DNA of 35,024 bases from Verrucomicrobiota bacterium (GCA_023265515.1 JAHFSZ010000009.1:3541-38564); one strand, 5' to 3'; shown: positions 25,037-33,862, counted from the first letter of the stretch. Translations and numbers: made by a program. The notes: a model not told the origin generated them from the letters alone.

Positions 25037-26365
25037 TTAACCTTTCGCCAACTCGATGGGCGTGGGGGGAGCTTTGGGCTTGAGGCGTTTCTTGACGATG
25101 TTCCAATGGATCGCCCGGAAATTTTTTTCCAGGTCTGCGTTGCCCGGATAACGTTTGAGACCCTCGATGGTGGCGTGCTTCGCGTCGAAAAATTGTCCGG
25201 TGACGTAGTAGCAGTGTCCGAGTCCCATGAAGATGCCGACATCCCTCTCGCCAAGCGTGTAACTTTGCCGAAAAGCGCGGATCGCGGACGCATAATCTTT
25301 CAGGTCGACGAAAGCATGGCCCGCCATGCGCCACTGATGGCCGTCGTTTGACTCCAATGCCGCAAAATTCTTGAAAGAGACGGCCATGCCCCTTCGATCA
25401 TTCAGCATCCCGCAGATTCGGCCCATCAGGTAATGCGCGTAAGGCTCACGCGGATCCAACTGGATGCATTCGGTTGCGTATGCCTTGGCCTTGACGGGCT
25501 GGTTAAGATTCCAGAAGCAATAGGCCGTTCGCAGAAGCGCCCATTTGTAATACGGGTCGGAGGAGAGCTGTCCAGCGGAATGGATCCGTTCGAAGGTTTG
25601 AAGAAGCGGAATCGCCGCTTCCGGGCGGTTGCTGTCGATGTGGAATGCGGCCAGGAGAGGATAGACCTTGAAATTATTCGGGTCGATCCGGATGGCGGAT
25701 TCGAGATGTTCCATCGCCCTGGCATGATCGCCGAGTTTCAAGGAAGTTCGGCCGATGCAATAGTGCACGTCGGGATTGTCAGGGACGAGAGCGAGGGCCT
25801 TCTCGAACAAGGCCAACGCTTTTGCATCGAGGTTTTTTTCATTCAGAATTTCCCCTCTTGCCAAATACTGCTTCGCCATTTCCTGGTTGCCGGAAGCATC
25901 CGGCTTCCATGGGATCACTTCGAAGTCAACCGAATCGGAGAGCGTCTCCAGCTTCTGTTCTTCGGCGATGAAACGGCGGATCCGTTCAACGTCCGCCCGC
26001 ACCCGGACCACGTCCTCGTCCAGGTTGACCGAGCGGATTTCGATCCAGTCGGCGCCGGGGGAACCCGCGGCGGCCCGGTGGCCGGCGATCACCAGCGGCA
26101 GAAGCAGGACTTCCTTGCGGCCGTGGTTTTGCTTGGCTGCCTCGGCCGGTTGAAACTCGATGAGCCATCCCGTCTTCCATGGGAGTTCCAGTCGGGAGAC
26201 GGTGAAGGGGGAGAGGACGTCCTGGGATCGGAACGCGGGATCGAGCGCCGCGTGAAGCGCCGGGTCGGGCGTCGCTTTCGGTTTGCACGCGAGCAGGCAG
26301 ATGCCGGCGGAAACGACCACGAGTCCGGCGAGGGCGATTCCGGCAGCCAGGATTTTTTTTCGCAT
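25037..26365 (-). CDS. TPR-repeat lipoprotein
   Basis: Starting at ATG 26365 gives 442 residues with a lipoprotein signal ending in LLAC (Cys27). Residues 30-170 are a domain without clear similarity. From about 175 onward there are six or more TPR units, such as ALALFEKALALVPDNPDVHYCIG, HLESAIRIDPNN and KAKAYATECIQLDPREPYAHYLMG. An upstream open frame to 26689 lies inside the previous gene and is Arg/Gly/Pro-rich, so it is not used. TPRs imply protein-protein contacts, probably with other products of this cluster at the membrane. It starts 26 bases after the glycine-zipper gene. Confidence 0.82.
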   Translation of the reverse strand: MRKKILAAGIALAGLVVVSAGICLLACKPKATPDPALHAALDPAFRSQDVLSPFTVSRLELPWKTGWLIEFQPAEAAKQNHGRKEVLLLPLVIAGHRAAAGSPGADWIEIRSVNLDEDVVRVRADVERIRRFIAEEQKLETLSDSVDFEVIPWKPDASGNQEMAKQYLARGEILNEKNLDAKALALFEKALALVPDNPDVHYCIGRTSLKLGDHARAMEHLESAIRIDPNNFKVYPLLAAFHIDSNRPEAAIPLLQTFERIHSAGQLSSDPYYKWALLRTAYCFWNLNQPVKAKAYATECIQLDPREPYAHYLMGRICGMLNDRRGMAVSFKNFAALESNDGHQWRMAGHAFVDLKDYASAIRAFRQSYTLGERDVGIFMGLGHCYYVTGQFFDAKHATIEGLKRYPGNADLEKNFRAIHWNIVKKRLKPKAPPTPIELAKG

Positions 26366-26391
26366 GGAGGATGTCCGATGGGTGCGGTCGC

Positions 26392-27765
26392 TTACTGGTT
26401 TCCGTAATGAATTGTCCCGTCCGGGCGCCGGTGCGCGCCGGGAGGAAGACTTTCCGAGGAAGGCGAGCCTGTCGAGGATTGCTGAGTCTGTTGTGGAGAC
26501 TGATTCATTCCCTGGCCCATGGCTCCGAGAATCGCCCCGAATGTGTCGAGCGCCTGCGCTGCCTGGGCCGCGTCCCGGGCGCGGCGGGCGCGCTCCGCGG
26601 CGATCAGTTCCTGCTCCTCGCGAAGACGCGCCAGTTCGTCCTGTCGTTCCCATTCGCGGCGGGCGCGCTCTTGCTCGCCGACTTCCCATTCCACGTCCTT
26701 TTCCAGTTGCGCGATTCGATCGAGCACCGACTTCTCCGCGGCGGCGAGCGCGCCATTCGGGTCGATTCGGCTCGGGCCGTACCCGTCCGGATGGTCCCGG
26801 TTGCTCTCATAAATGCCGACCTTGATTTGAGTCAGCGCCTTTTGGAAACCGGGATCGCGAAGATCATCGAGGCTCGGCGGGCCAAAAACCGGCGGCGGCC
26901 TGTTCCAGATTTTTTTCCAAACTTCAAATGCCTGAGGCGTCAGCACCTGCTTCATTCGCTCGATCTGTTTGAGCCGGTCGAGCGCTTCGGGAGTCAAATT
27001 GGCTTGCTCGGCGTTGATATCGGCGCGGCCCTGGGCATCGGCGCCGCGCGGGTCTCCATAATAGATTTCGGCGCCCTTGTTGAGCCCCGCGTCGACGATC
27101 GGCTTGCCGTACTGGTCGTAAACCTTGCCGCCTTTCCACGCGCCGTAAGCTCCGCCGACGACGCCTCCGACCACCGCTCCGGGCGGACCGAACGTCGCGC
27201 CGCCCACCGCCATGCCCGCCTGGCCTCCGGCCCACGCGCCGCCGGCCTTGACGCTGTCGCTGAGCCTGTCGTTGACCAGCGTGCTGGTTCCACCCACAAT
27301 GTCACCCGAGGCCAGTTCTCCGGCCCCCGTGGCATAGACGCCGGCCTTGTCCATCATTCCGGCGACCTCTCCCGCCTTGCCAAGCTTGTCCTTGGTTCCC
27401 TGCCAGCGGTTCTTCACCTGATTTTGCGCGGCGTTGAACGAGTTCATGCTCTTGACCGTTTTCTGCAGTTCGTTTCGCGAGACGAACCTGCCCGTGATTG
27501 GATCGACCAGCGCACCGCTTTTGTCGAGGGACAGTTGGCCGGTCCGTGTCAGCATTTCTCGCGCAGTCCCGGCATCGAACGGACCCTTGGTGTGAGCGAG
27601 TGCCTCGGATGCCGCCGACAGAGAATCGGAAACCTCACTGGCGCCCTGGCCGGCCATCAGCCCGGCCTGGTCCCACGCAGGACCGGTATCATGAGATTCA
27701 TCGGCTCGCAGGCCGGCGGCGAACCCTGCTAGGACAACCAGCGCAATCACCAGTCGAAGTTTCAT
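26392..27765 (-). CDS. Exported glycine-zipper / coiled-coil protein of unknown function
   Basis: This 457-residue protein has a signal peptide (residues 3-20, cleavage likely after GLRA). A helical region of about 120 residues is followed by a glycine-zipper segment (about 175-215) with GGQAGMAVGGATFGPPGA and VVGGVVGGAYGAWKGG, a pattern of membrane-inserting or pore-like helices. After a DYxYGDPRG-type middle comes a long Glu/Arg-rich coiled coil (about 350-405) and a Gln/Ser-rich tail. I do not recognise a family. Its start overlaps the stop of the upstream lipoprotein gene by four bases (ATGA). Confidence 0.75.
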   Translation of the reverse strand: MKLRLVIALVVLAGFAAGLRADESHDTGPAWDQAGLMAGQGASEVSDSLSAASEALAHTKGPFDAGTAREMLTRTGQLSLDKSGALVDPITGRFVSRNELQKTVKSMNSFNAAQNQVKNRWQGTKDKLGKAGEVAGMMDKAGVYATGAGELASGDIVGGTSTLVNDRLSDSVKAGGAWAGGQAGMAVGGATFGPPGAVVGGVVGGAYGAWKGGKVYDQYGKPIVDAGLNKGAEIYYGDPRGADAQGRADINAEQANLTPEALDRLKQIERMKQVLTPQAFEVWKKIWNRPPPVFGPPSLDDLRDPGFQKALTQIKVGIYESNRDHPDGYGPSRIDPNGALAAAEKSVLDRIAQLEKDVEWEVGEQERARREWERQDELARLREEQELIAAERARRARDAAQAAQALDTFGAILGAMGQGMNQSPQQTQQSSTGSPSSESLPPGAHRRPDGTIHYGNQ

Positions 27766-28781
27766 GATCCGTTCTCCGAAGCGCGGTTGAGCGCGTACAT
27801 CCGCGCGTAGTCGACCAGGTCGATGCGTGTGAGTTTGAGTTTGTTCGGTTTTCCCCTGAAGAGGAAGCTCACGAAATAGCCGCTCCCTTCGGTGGGAACC
27901 AGGAAGACCATCGACGACTCGCGGCCGAGCAAAAACGAGATGGCCCGCAGCGAGGCGAAGTTCCCGGGTGGAATCCGGGCCAAGGCCTCTCGGACCGCGG
28001 GAAGGGTTTCATCGGCGGATTTTACGACGTCGCGAATTTTTCCGGATCGCGCCAACTCGAGCGCTTTCACCGACGCCGCGCGCATGGGTGCCAATCGGGG
28101 ATCCTCGCCCGGTAGAGGCTCGCGAATTTCGTCGATCTCCGTGAGGTTTGTCAGCAGAAGCAGGGAGACGCCGGCATAGTTCACCTCCGTGACAAGTTCC
28201 CGATCCTCGAGAGCGGGGATGGCCTTGCGCCAGTTTCCACTGCCTTTGGAAAAAACCGCCTCGATGTCTCGTACTGCCCCGGCCGTGGCATCGCCGACCG
28301 CCGCCGGCTTGAAAGTCTTCATGCGGAGCCACGCGGGCGCGGGGACGAACGGCGGCTCGCCTTTGTTCCGGACGAAATCGCCCATGAGCATTTCCGCGTC
28401 GGCGATCTTGGGGCCGTCGCCATCGACCTGCCAGGAGGTGAGGAGAAACACATCGCTCCAGGGATGATAGAAGGCCACCACGGGGTTCTTGCCTTCCATA
28501 TTCCCGAACGTGATGATCGAAGTGTTGAGAAAGTAGGACCAGCCCACCTTGGGGTTGGTGAAATTCCAGATCTTCTTGTCAAAGGCCTGGAACTTCCTGA
28601 TCGCCTCGGGCGTGGCGAACTTTTCGAGGGCTGGGCTCAGATCGTAGAGACCGGCCTGCCGGAGGGAGAGAACCCCCTGGCCCACAAGAAATTGGCGATC
28701 TTTTTGCGTTAACTTGCTCCCGCAACCGGCCCAGAGCAGGGCAATTATTACGCAACTCAGTATAAAAACAGGGCGTGTCAT
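27762..28781 (-). CDS. Putative lipoprotein, first gene of exported-protein operon
   Basis: The 339-residue protein has a signal sequence ending in LLWAGC (Cys20), a lipobox-like site although Trp at -3 is unusual. The mature protein mixes alpha and beta: KKIWNFTNPKVGWSYFLNTS, VAFYHPWSDVFLLTSW and a C-terminal LGRESSMVFLVPTEGSGYFVSFLFRG. I know no named family. It is the promoter-proximal gene of five codirectional genes down to 23264, all encoding exported products. A possible promoter lies 27-56 bases upstream. Confidence 0.72.
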   Translation of the reverse strand: MTRPVFILSCVIIALLWAGCGSKLTQKDRQFLVGQGVLSLRQAGLYDLSPALEKFATPEAIRKFQAFDKKIWNFTNPKVGWSYFLNTSIITFGNMEGKNPVVAFYHPWSDVFLLTSWQVDGDGPKIADAEMLMGDFVRNKGEPPFVPAPAWLRMKTFKPAAVGDATAGAVRDIEAVFSKGSGNWRKAIPALEDRELVTEVNYAGVSLLLLTNLTEIDEIREPLPGEDPRLAPMRAASVKALELARSGKIRDVVKSADETLPAVREALARIPPGNFASLRAISFLLGRESSMVFLVPTEGSGYFVSFLFRGKPNKLKLTRIDLVDYARMYALNRASENGS

Positions 28782-28807
28782 CAGGTTTCCGAACGACGAG
28801 TTTAATC

Positions 28808-28837
28808 ACCTTACCAAAGGCCAAGAGTCTCTGTCAA
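28808..28837 (-). promoter_or_regulatory. Possible promoter of the exported-protein operon
   Basis: On the minus strand a perfect TTGACA (28837-28832) is followed after 18 bases by TAAGGT (28813-28808), a weak -10. It lies 27 bases before the ATG of the first operon gene. The spacing is acceptable but the -10 matches only 3 of 6. Confidence 0.3.
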
Positions 28838-28884
28838 AACTGTATTGTCCGAAATGGGCAAATAATGCATCTCCGATTCGAATT

Positions 28885-28913
28885 TTGACAATTGAGCGGA
28901 CCTGGAACAAAAT
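28885..28913 (+). promoter_or_regulatory. Possible promoter of the glycoside hydrolase gene
   Basis: A perfect TTGACA (28885-28890), a 17-base spacer and CAAAAT (28908-28913, 4 of 6) face away from the operon promoter. A start site about seven bases on would leave almost no leader before the TTG at 28922, which counts against it. Confidence 0.22.
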
Positions 28914-28921
28914 GAGGAATC

Positions 28922-30322
28922 TTGAACCGGGCCGGACTATTTGCATTTCTCATTGTTGCAATTTCCCCGCAAAGCCTTTGGGCCCAAGAGGGTGCCTTGC
29001 CCAAGGTCGAAGCCCGGCGGACACCGCAAGCGCAGTGGAGTTTTTATCCGACGCGGACCGTCCATCAGCTTCCTGGTTTTACGCCGGTCGCAGCCGATCC
29101 CGCGCGCCTGGACAAATACGGCGGGCTGGCGTCGCAGAAGACGGTCGCCACGGGTTTTTTTTACGTGAGGAAGGCGCAGGATCGATGGTGGCTGGTCGAT
29201 CCGGAGGGTTGCCCATTCCTGCATGTGGCGGTCGTGGCCGTGTCTCCGGGGAAAACCCGTGCCAACCGCGACGCGCTCGAGCAGAAATTTGGGACGGAGG
29301 AGAAATGGGCGCAAGCCACCACGAAAATGCTCAGGGACCATGGCTTCAACGGCTCTGGCGCATGGTCCGACGCTGAGCTGATCCGCAAGTCGCCGACTCC
29401 CCTGGTTTACACGCTCCTGTGGGATTTCATGAGCGGCTACGGCCAACAACGCGGGGGCACCTACCAGAAGCCTGGCAATACGGGCTACCCGAACGACACC
29501 ATTTTCGTTTTCGATCCGAAATTCGAGGCCTACTGCGATGAGCGTGCCCGTGAACTGGCGAAGACGAAGGACGATCCGTATCTGCTCGGGCATTTCTCGG
29601 ACAACGAGATGCCGTTTCCCTCCGATGCCCTGAGGAAATATCTCGAACTCAACAAGGACGACCCCGGCTGCAAGGCCGCGAGGGAGTGGCTCGAAAAACG
29701 GAAGGGCCTGGCCGCCAAGACCGGGGAGGTCAACAGCAAGGACTGCCAGGAGTTTCTCACCTACATGGCGGCCCGGTATTTCGACATCACGTCCAAGGCA
29801 ATTAAGAAATATGATCCCAACCATCTTTTCTTCGGATCGCGCTTTCACGGCCGGGACCTCGACGACCAGAACCTGTTCAAGGGCGCGGGGCCTTACTTGG
29901 ACGCGGTTGCGGTCAACTACTACAATGAATGGACGCCGCAACCGTGGCGGCTCAAGAACTGGGAGAAATGGTCCGGCAAGCCCGTGATCATCACCGAGTG
30001 GTACGTGAAGGGCGCGGACGCAGGCTTGCCGAACAATTCCGGCGCCGGCTGGATCGTGAAGACTCAGCAGGACCGCGGGCTGTTTTACCAGAATTTCGCG
30101 CTCGGCCTCTTGCAATCCAAGGTCTGCGTCGGCTGGCATTGGTTCAAGTACATGGATAACGATCCTTCCGACATGACAACAGACCCTTCCAATCGGGACT
30201 CCAACAAGGGAATCGTCACGATACGCTACGACGAGTACAAGCCGTTGCTCGACGCGATGAAAGAACTCAACGAGCAGGCGTATGCGCTCGTCGACTACTT
30301 TGACAAAAACCCGCAGCGGTAA
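28922..30322 (+). CDS. Exported GH-A-clan glycoside hydrolase (agarase/GH50-like)
   Basis: The 466-residue product starts with TTG, preceded by GAGGA, and has a clean signal peptide (FAFLIVAI, cleavage likely after SLWAQ). No in-frame ATG could replace it. RWWLVDPEGCPFLHVAVV (about 88-105) is common in GH50-like and related agarase-type enzymes. The TIM barrel carries the two catalytic glutamates expected for clan GH-A: Glu229 after Asn228 in HFSDNEMPF, and Glu359 in VIITEWYVKG. VNYYNEW and VGWHWFKYMD fit the sugar-binding face. It likely cleaves a beta-linked polysaccharide outside the cell or in the periplasm; the substrate is not readable. It ends three bases from the convergent stop. Confidence 0.75.
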   Translation: MNRAGLFAFLIVAISPQSLWAQEGALPKVEARRTPQAQWSFYPTRTVHQLPGFTPVAADPARLDKYGGLASQKTVATGFFYVRKAQDRWWLVDPEGCPFLHVAVVAVSPGKTRANRDALEQKFGTEEKWAQATTKMLRDHGFNGSGAWSDAELIRKSPTPLVYTLLWDFMSGYGQQRGGTYQKPGNTGYPNDTIFVFDPKFEAYCDERARELAKTKDDPYLLGHFSDNEMPFPSDALRKYLELNKDDPGCKAAREWLEKRKGLAAKTGEVNSKDCQEFLTYMAARYFDITSKAIKKYDPNHLFFGSRFHGRDLDDQNLFKGAGPYLDAVAVNYYNEWTPQPWRLKNWEKWSGKPVIITEWYVKGADAGLPNNSGAGWIVKTQQDRGLFYQNFALGLLQSKVCVGWHWFKYMDNDPSDMTTDPSNRDSNKGIVTIRYDEYKPLLDAMKELNEQAYALVDYFDKNPQR

Positions 30323-30325
30323 GCC

Positions 30326-30736
30326 TCAGGCAATTTCTCTTCTTATCCTCGGCAACAACCAATGCAGGAGGATCAACACCGCATAGCTTGCCGATCCCTG
30401 CCCGCCGAAAATCAAAAGGAACGCCAGTAGAACATCGCGAGAAAAGGGAATCCGGCTTTTGCCGGCGAAGGCGATCCAGAAACCCAAAAGTTCAGCCAGC
30501 AGAAGCAATGCGAGCGGGGCGACCAGCAGTTTGCATTTCGCCCAAAAACCCGCCTCCCTCCACAGCCAAAAAATGAGGCCCGCGAAAAGAGGCGGAAGCA
30601 CGCAGAGGACAGTCTTTGTAAGCGGGAAGGCAAAAGCGGCAGCGGCAGCGCTCAAGCAGAGCAACAGAAGAATTGAGATCCTGTTGGTTTGGATCACGCG
30701 CACCGCGGCGCGCCTCTTGTCGTTCAAAGAATCCAT
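30326..30736 (-). CDS. Small four-helix membrane protein of unknown function
   Basis: The 136-residue protein has about four hydrophobic segments (roughly 20-38, 42-58, 68-90 and 103-127), a basic N-terminus (NDKRRAAVR) and a basic C-terminus (PRIRREIA). No family is recognised. It begins 50 bases after the FecR-domain gene and may be co-transcribed with it. It ends three bases from the hydrolase gene stop. Confidence 0.65.
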   Translation of the reverse strand: MDSLNDKRRAAVRVIQTNRISILLLLCLSAAAAAFAFPLTKTVLCVLPPLFAGLIFWLWREAGFWAKCKLLVAPLALLLLAELLGFWIAFAGKSRIPFSRDVLLAFLLIFGGQGSASYAVLILLHWLLPRIRREIA

Positions 30737-30786
30737 GGATGCCTTGCTGTTGTCCCTAGGGCACCCGGCGCTGACGGACGCGCACT

Positions 30787-31650
30787 CTATTTGCCCGGAC
30801 CGCCGCCCTGAGGCAGTGGCGCAGGAGGAGGATTGGAATCGTGCTGGTTTCGCTGGGCCTCAATGGCTGATTCGGCACCGGAGTCGGTGACATAATGAAG
30901 GCCCTGTCCATCTCCGGTGATGGTGAGCTTGCCGGAGGTGAGCAATTTCTGCTGGGCGTCGATCGCGTCCTGAATCAACTGCTCGCTGCCGAGGGGGCCC
31001 TTGAACGACTTGAGCATCGTGGAGGTTCCGACAAGGCGCTTCAGGTCGATCGTTGTGGGCGGAGAGATGCCCTGGCCCGGCGTGTAAATGCAAAGCTGGC
31101 CCGGCTGAAGCGTCTCAGTCTGCCCCTGGAAGCTCAGCATCGACGTCCCCTCCAGGTCGATCAGTTTTACCGAACCGTCTTGCAGCACCGAAAACATGAT
31201 GGTCGTGCCCAGCACGGCTGCGGTGGCGGTCGGGCTGGTGACCGTCGCCCCGCCATTGCCCTTGGGAGTGTGCAGAAGAATGAACCCCGAGGAGAGATGA
31301 ACGTTGCGGCTGTCGGGTCTAAAAGTAAAAATACTGTTTGCGCCGAGGCGCGCGATTGTGTTGTCGTTAAAGCGCAGTTCGGCGCGCGACTCCTTGCCTG
31401 TTGTGAGCAGGCGGCCGCCACGGATCAGATCGCCAACCGCCGCGGGCCGCGTCGGCGCCTTGGTGGGATCGCGGTAGGGGGAAGGATCCGGGCCTGCCGT
31501 GGGGCCGGCCGCGGGACTTTCCTCTTGGAGACGCACGTCATGGCGGATTTCCGTCACCTTCGCGTTCCGAAGCAACTCGGGCGCCGCCATCAACGGGAAT
31601 GCGGCCAGGAAAACCCCCGCCATCGCAAGTGATAAGGTTTCTCTTTTCAT
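30787..31650 (-). CDS. Exported FecR-domain protein
   Basis: From ATG 31650 the protein has 287 residues and a signal peptide (SLAMAGVFLAAF, cleavage likely after LMAA). The central FecR domain (about 70-190) shows GDLIRGGRLLTTGKESRAEL, then FNDNTIARLGANSIF, and VLGTTIMFSVLQDGSVKLIDLEG. The C-terminus is Pro/Gly-rich (PPPAPLPQGGGPGK). No sigma factor or TonB receptor gene accompanies it, so it is more likely a periplasmic scaffold or sensor than a classical FecR. The longer frame to 31818 has no signal features at its start and reaches into the divergent gene. Confidence 0.85.
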   Translation of the reverse strand: MKRETLSLAMAGVFLAAFPLMAAPELLRNAKVTEIRHDVRLQEESPAAGPTAGPDPSPYRDPTKAPTRPAAVGDLIRGGRLLTTGKESRAELRFNDNTIARLGANSIFTFRPDSRNVHLSSGFILLHTPKGNGGATVTSPTATAAVLGTTIMFSVLQDGSVKLIDLEGTSMLSFQGQTETLQPGQLCIYTPGQGISPPTTIDLKRLVGTSTMLKSFKGPLGSEQLIQDAIDAQQKLLTSGKLTITGDGQGLHYVTDSGAESAIEAQRNQHDSNPPPAPLPQGGGPGK

Positions 31651-31709
31651 CCGTTTGCAGTTAGATTCCTCTCCATAGTAGGAAAACAACATCGTCCGGG
31701 AAAGGGAAA

Positions 31710-32078
31710 ATGTCAAATAATTTGGACTCGACCATTGATACGGCGGGCTTGCTTCACTTCCGCCACCACATTTTTCTCTGCGCCGATCAAACCAAACCCA
31801 ATTGCAGCCCGCGCGCAAAAAGCCTCGAATCCTGGGAATTTCTCAAAAGGCGGTTGAAGGAGCTCGAACTGTCTGGCCCGAACAAACTCGTTTACCGGAC
31901 CAAGGCGAACTGCCTGCAGATTTGCGCGCGCGGTCCGATCGCTGTGGTTTATCCGGAGGGCGTCTGGTACCACTCCTGCACTCCGGAAGCGCTCGAGCGC
32001 ATCATCCACGAGCATTTGATCGGAGGCCGCATCGTGAAGGAGTTTGTTTTCGCGGAACACCCGCTGAAGCCCGCATAA
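31710..32078 (+). CDS. Thioredoxin-like [2Fe-2S] ferredoxin
   Basis: The 122-residue protein has the cysteine spacing of thioredoxin-like [2Fe-2S] ferredoxins: Cys24 and Cys32 in [11 protein letters not shown], and Cys68 and Cys72 in [22 protein letters not shown] and the final helix [10 protein letters not shown] complete the fold. Family members carry electrons to oxidoreductases. A purine-rich AAAGGGAAA precedes ATG 31710. The gene stands alone between divergent fecR and convergent MgtC-type genes, so its partner is unknown. Confidence 0.9.
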   Translation: MSNNLDSTIDTAGLLHFRHHIFLCADQTKPNCSPRAKSLESWEFLKRRLKELELSGPNKLVYRTKANCLQICARGPIAVVYPEGVWYHSCTPEALERIIHEHLIGGRIVKEFVFAEHPLKPA

Positions 32079-32101
32079 GCCTTCCCGGATCAAAAATTGT
32101 T

Positions 32102-33346
32102 TCAGCCGGCGACCAGCCATCCGATTCCAAAAAGTGCGATGGCGATGAAGATCGTGTTCACCATCGCGCTCATCCTTCCTCGGGTGATGAGCGCCACCAT
32201 GCCGCCCTTGAGGATCGTGTTGACGATGGCGACGATCACGAGGGCCTTTGCCGCCACGTCGAGGGAAAGGTCGACGCTCGCCATGCGCGAGATCGACAGC
32301 GTGATGGCATCCACGTCGCTGAGCCCTGAAAGCCCGGCCAGCACCAGGATGCCGGAATTGCCGAACCAGACCCGTGCGGCCTTCGACAGCAGAAGAATGA
32401 ACGCGAGAAGGGCGCCGAACTGGATCGCCTTGGTCAGCTCGAGAGGGTTCTTGAGCAGCAATTCACCGGGGGTGGATTGGCTTTTGCTTTTTCTCCAAAG
32501 CCATGCCGAGCCCAGATAGCCGATCGCGCTCATGACCATCATCGGCGCCGCGACATGCTTGAGCAGCGCGGGATGAATCACACCGATGATGACCAGCATG
32601 CGCGGGAACATCGTGGCGCTGGCGATGGCCACGCCGGAGGCGAGAAGTGGATGCAGAGCGGAGTTGTGCCGGCCAAGGCGGGAAAGGTTCAGCGTCAGCG
32701 CAGTCGAGGAGGCCAGGCCGCCGAATACACCGGTCAGGCCGATTCCGTGGCGCGGGCCGGCGATCTTGATGGCGAAGTACCCGAGAAAGGAAATGCTGGC
32801 GATCAGCACCACCATCCACCAGATTTCGTAGGGATTGAGGACGTTCCACGGATCGATGGTTCGGTTGGGCAGGACAGGCAGGAGGACGACCGAGATGAGA
32901 AGCAGTTTGAACACGGCGTGGATTTCCTGGGGCTTGAGTCGCTCGACCCACGTGTTGAGGATCGGTTTGAGGCCGAGGAGGATGGTGATGACCACCGCCG
33001 CCGCCGCGGCTGGCGCCATGTAGCCGCGCACCGCCATCGCCCCAAGGGCGAAAGTGGCAAACGCGGCCACCATCGTGGTGACACCGTAGGATCGAGTGCC
33101 TGTCGCGGAGACGAAATGGGCTGTTGCCATCAGGATTGCGAACGCCAGAAACGCGAATCCGAGCAGGACGGTGCCGAGTTCGTTGGCAAGCAGGGCCCAG
33201 AGGCCGCCGAGCAGGCCGATGACACCGAAGGTCCGGACACCGGCCGGACGGCTTCCGCGTTCCGCGGCGCGATCATGCCAGCCGCGCTCGGCGCCGATCA
33301 GGAGGCCGATCATCAACGCGACGCCCAATCGCTCAAGAGTTTCCAT
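32102..33346 (-). CDS. MgtC/SapB-type membrane protein with DUF4010
   Basis: The 414-residue integral membrane protein has about 11-12 hydrophobic segments. The N-terminal part has the MgtC/SapB signature GLLIGAERGWHDR (about 14-26) and VRTFGVIGLLGGLWAL. The C-terminal region is DUF4010-like, with GLTGVFGGLASSTALTLNLSR and LAGLSGLSDVDAITLSIS, the second repeating the theme of the first. Function in this family is unclear; magnesium or stress adaptation is assumed from MgtC. It ends 23 bases from the convergent ferredoxin gene. The 219 bases upstream of it hold nothing I can identify. Confidence 0.88.
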   Translation of the reverse strand: METLERLGVALMIGLLIGAERGWHDRAAERGSRPAGVRTFGVIGLLGGLWALLANELGTVLLGFAFLAFAILMATAHFVSATGTRSYGVTTMVAAFATFALGAMAVRGYMAPAAAAAVVITILLGLKPILNTWVERLKPQEIHAVFKLLLISVVLLPVLPNRTIDPWNVLNPYEIWWMVVLIASISFLGYFAIKIAGPRHGIGLTGVFGGLASSTALTLNLSRLGRHNSALHPLLASGVAIASATMFPRMLVIIGVIHPALLKHVAAPMMVMSAIGYLGSAWLWRKSKSQSTPGELLLKNPLELTKAIQFGALLAFILLLSKAARVWFGNSGILVLAGLSGLSDVDAITLSISRMASVDLSLDVAAKALVIVAIVNTILKGGMVALITRGRMSAMVNTIFIAIALFGIGWLVAG

Positions 33347-33565
33347 GGATGGATCCGGCCCAGGTCAGGCGACTGCACCGGGGTCGATGAATGAGGGGTG
33401 CAAGACCAATATCGCTTAGATGCAGGAATTGCGCAATCGGATGGCCGGTCGGATCACTTCTCCAGCGTCCGGAAGCTTTGTCCGCGCGCGGCCAGCCCAT
33501 AGGCTTCGGATGTGCATGTGGCCGGGAGGAGAATCGCACAGCTCAGAGCGAGTTTCATGCGCACA

Positions 33566-33862
33566 TCACCGCGCTTTGGCCGCGTCCCACTTCGGCCCGT
33601 GCTTCACATCCTCTTTTTTAGTCCGCCGCAGTTCTTCCTTGAATTCAAACTTGGCGTTCTTTTCGGTCCATTCAGGCTTGGCGTCGTCGCCGGAAGTGAT
33701 CGCCTGCACGGGGCAGGTCTCGCGGCACGCGTCGCAGTCGATGCATTCGGCTGGGTTGATGTAAATCTGGTCCGGGCCTTCATAGAAACAGCTGACCGGG
33801 CAGACCTCGACGCAGTCGCCGTATTTGCAATTCACGCAAGTTTCATGAACGACGTAAGACAT
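33566..33862 (-). CDS. fdxA: FdxA-type seven-iron ferredoxin
   Basis: The 98-residue protein has the nine-cysteine pattern of Azotobacter ferredoxin I: Cys9, 12, 17, 21, 25, 40, 43, 46 and 50, within [17 protein letters not shown] and [16 protein letters not shown]. This pattern binds one 3Fe-4S and one 4Fe-4S cluster. A Lys/Glu-rich tail follows. The Shine-Dalgarno sequence AAAGGA stands before ATG 33862, which is preferred over a frame extending to 33901. It is a soluble electron carrier; no redox partner gene adjoins it. Confidence 0.95.
   Translation of the reverse strand: MSYVVHETCVNCKYGDCVEVCPVSCFYEGPDQIYINPAECIDCDACRETCPVQAITSGDDAKPEWTEKNAKFEFKEELRRTKKEDVKHGPKWDAAKAR

Noticed and set aside
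26366-26689. N-terminal extension of the TPR lipoprotein (550-residue frame)
   Set aside because: The extension is Arg/Gly/Pro-rich, lies inside the previous gene and would bury the lipoprotein signal.
26371-27732. 453-codon plus-strand frame opposite the glycine-zipper gene
   Set aside because: The minus-strand gene has a signal peptide, zipper and operon overlaps; the plus frame has only Arg/Ala/Val bias. This was the closest call among the shadows.
28937-30139. 400-codon minus-strand frame opposite the glycoside hydrolase
   Set aside because: The plus frame has a signal peptide and both catalytic glutamates.
33347-33565. Possible RNA gene or small ORFs between the MgtC-type and ferredoxin genes
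   Set aside because: No tRNA T-loop or acceptor stem was found, and the short frames have no start context or recognisable sequence.
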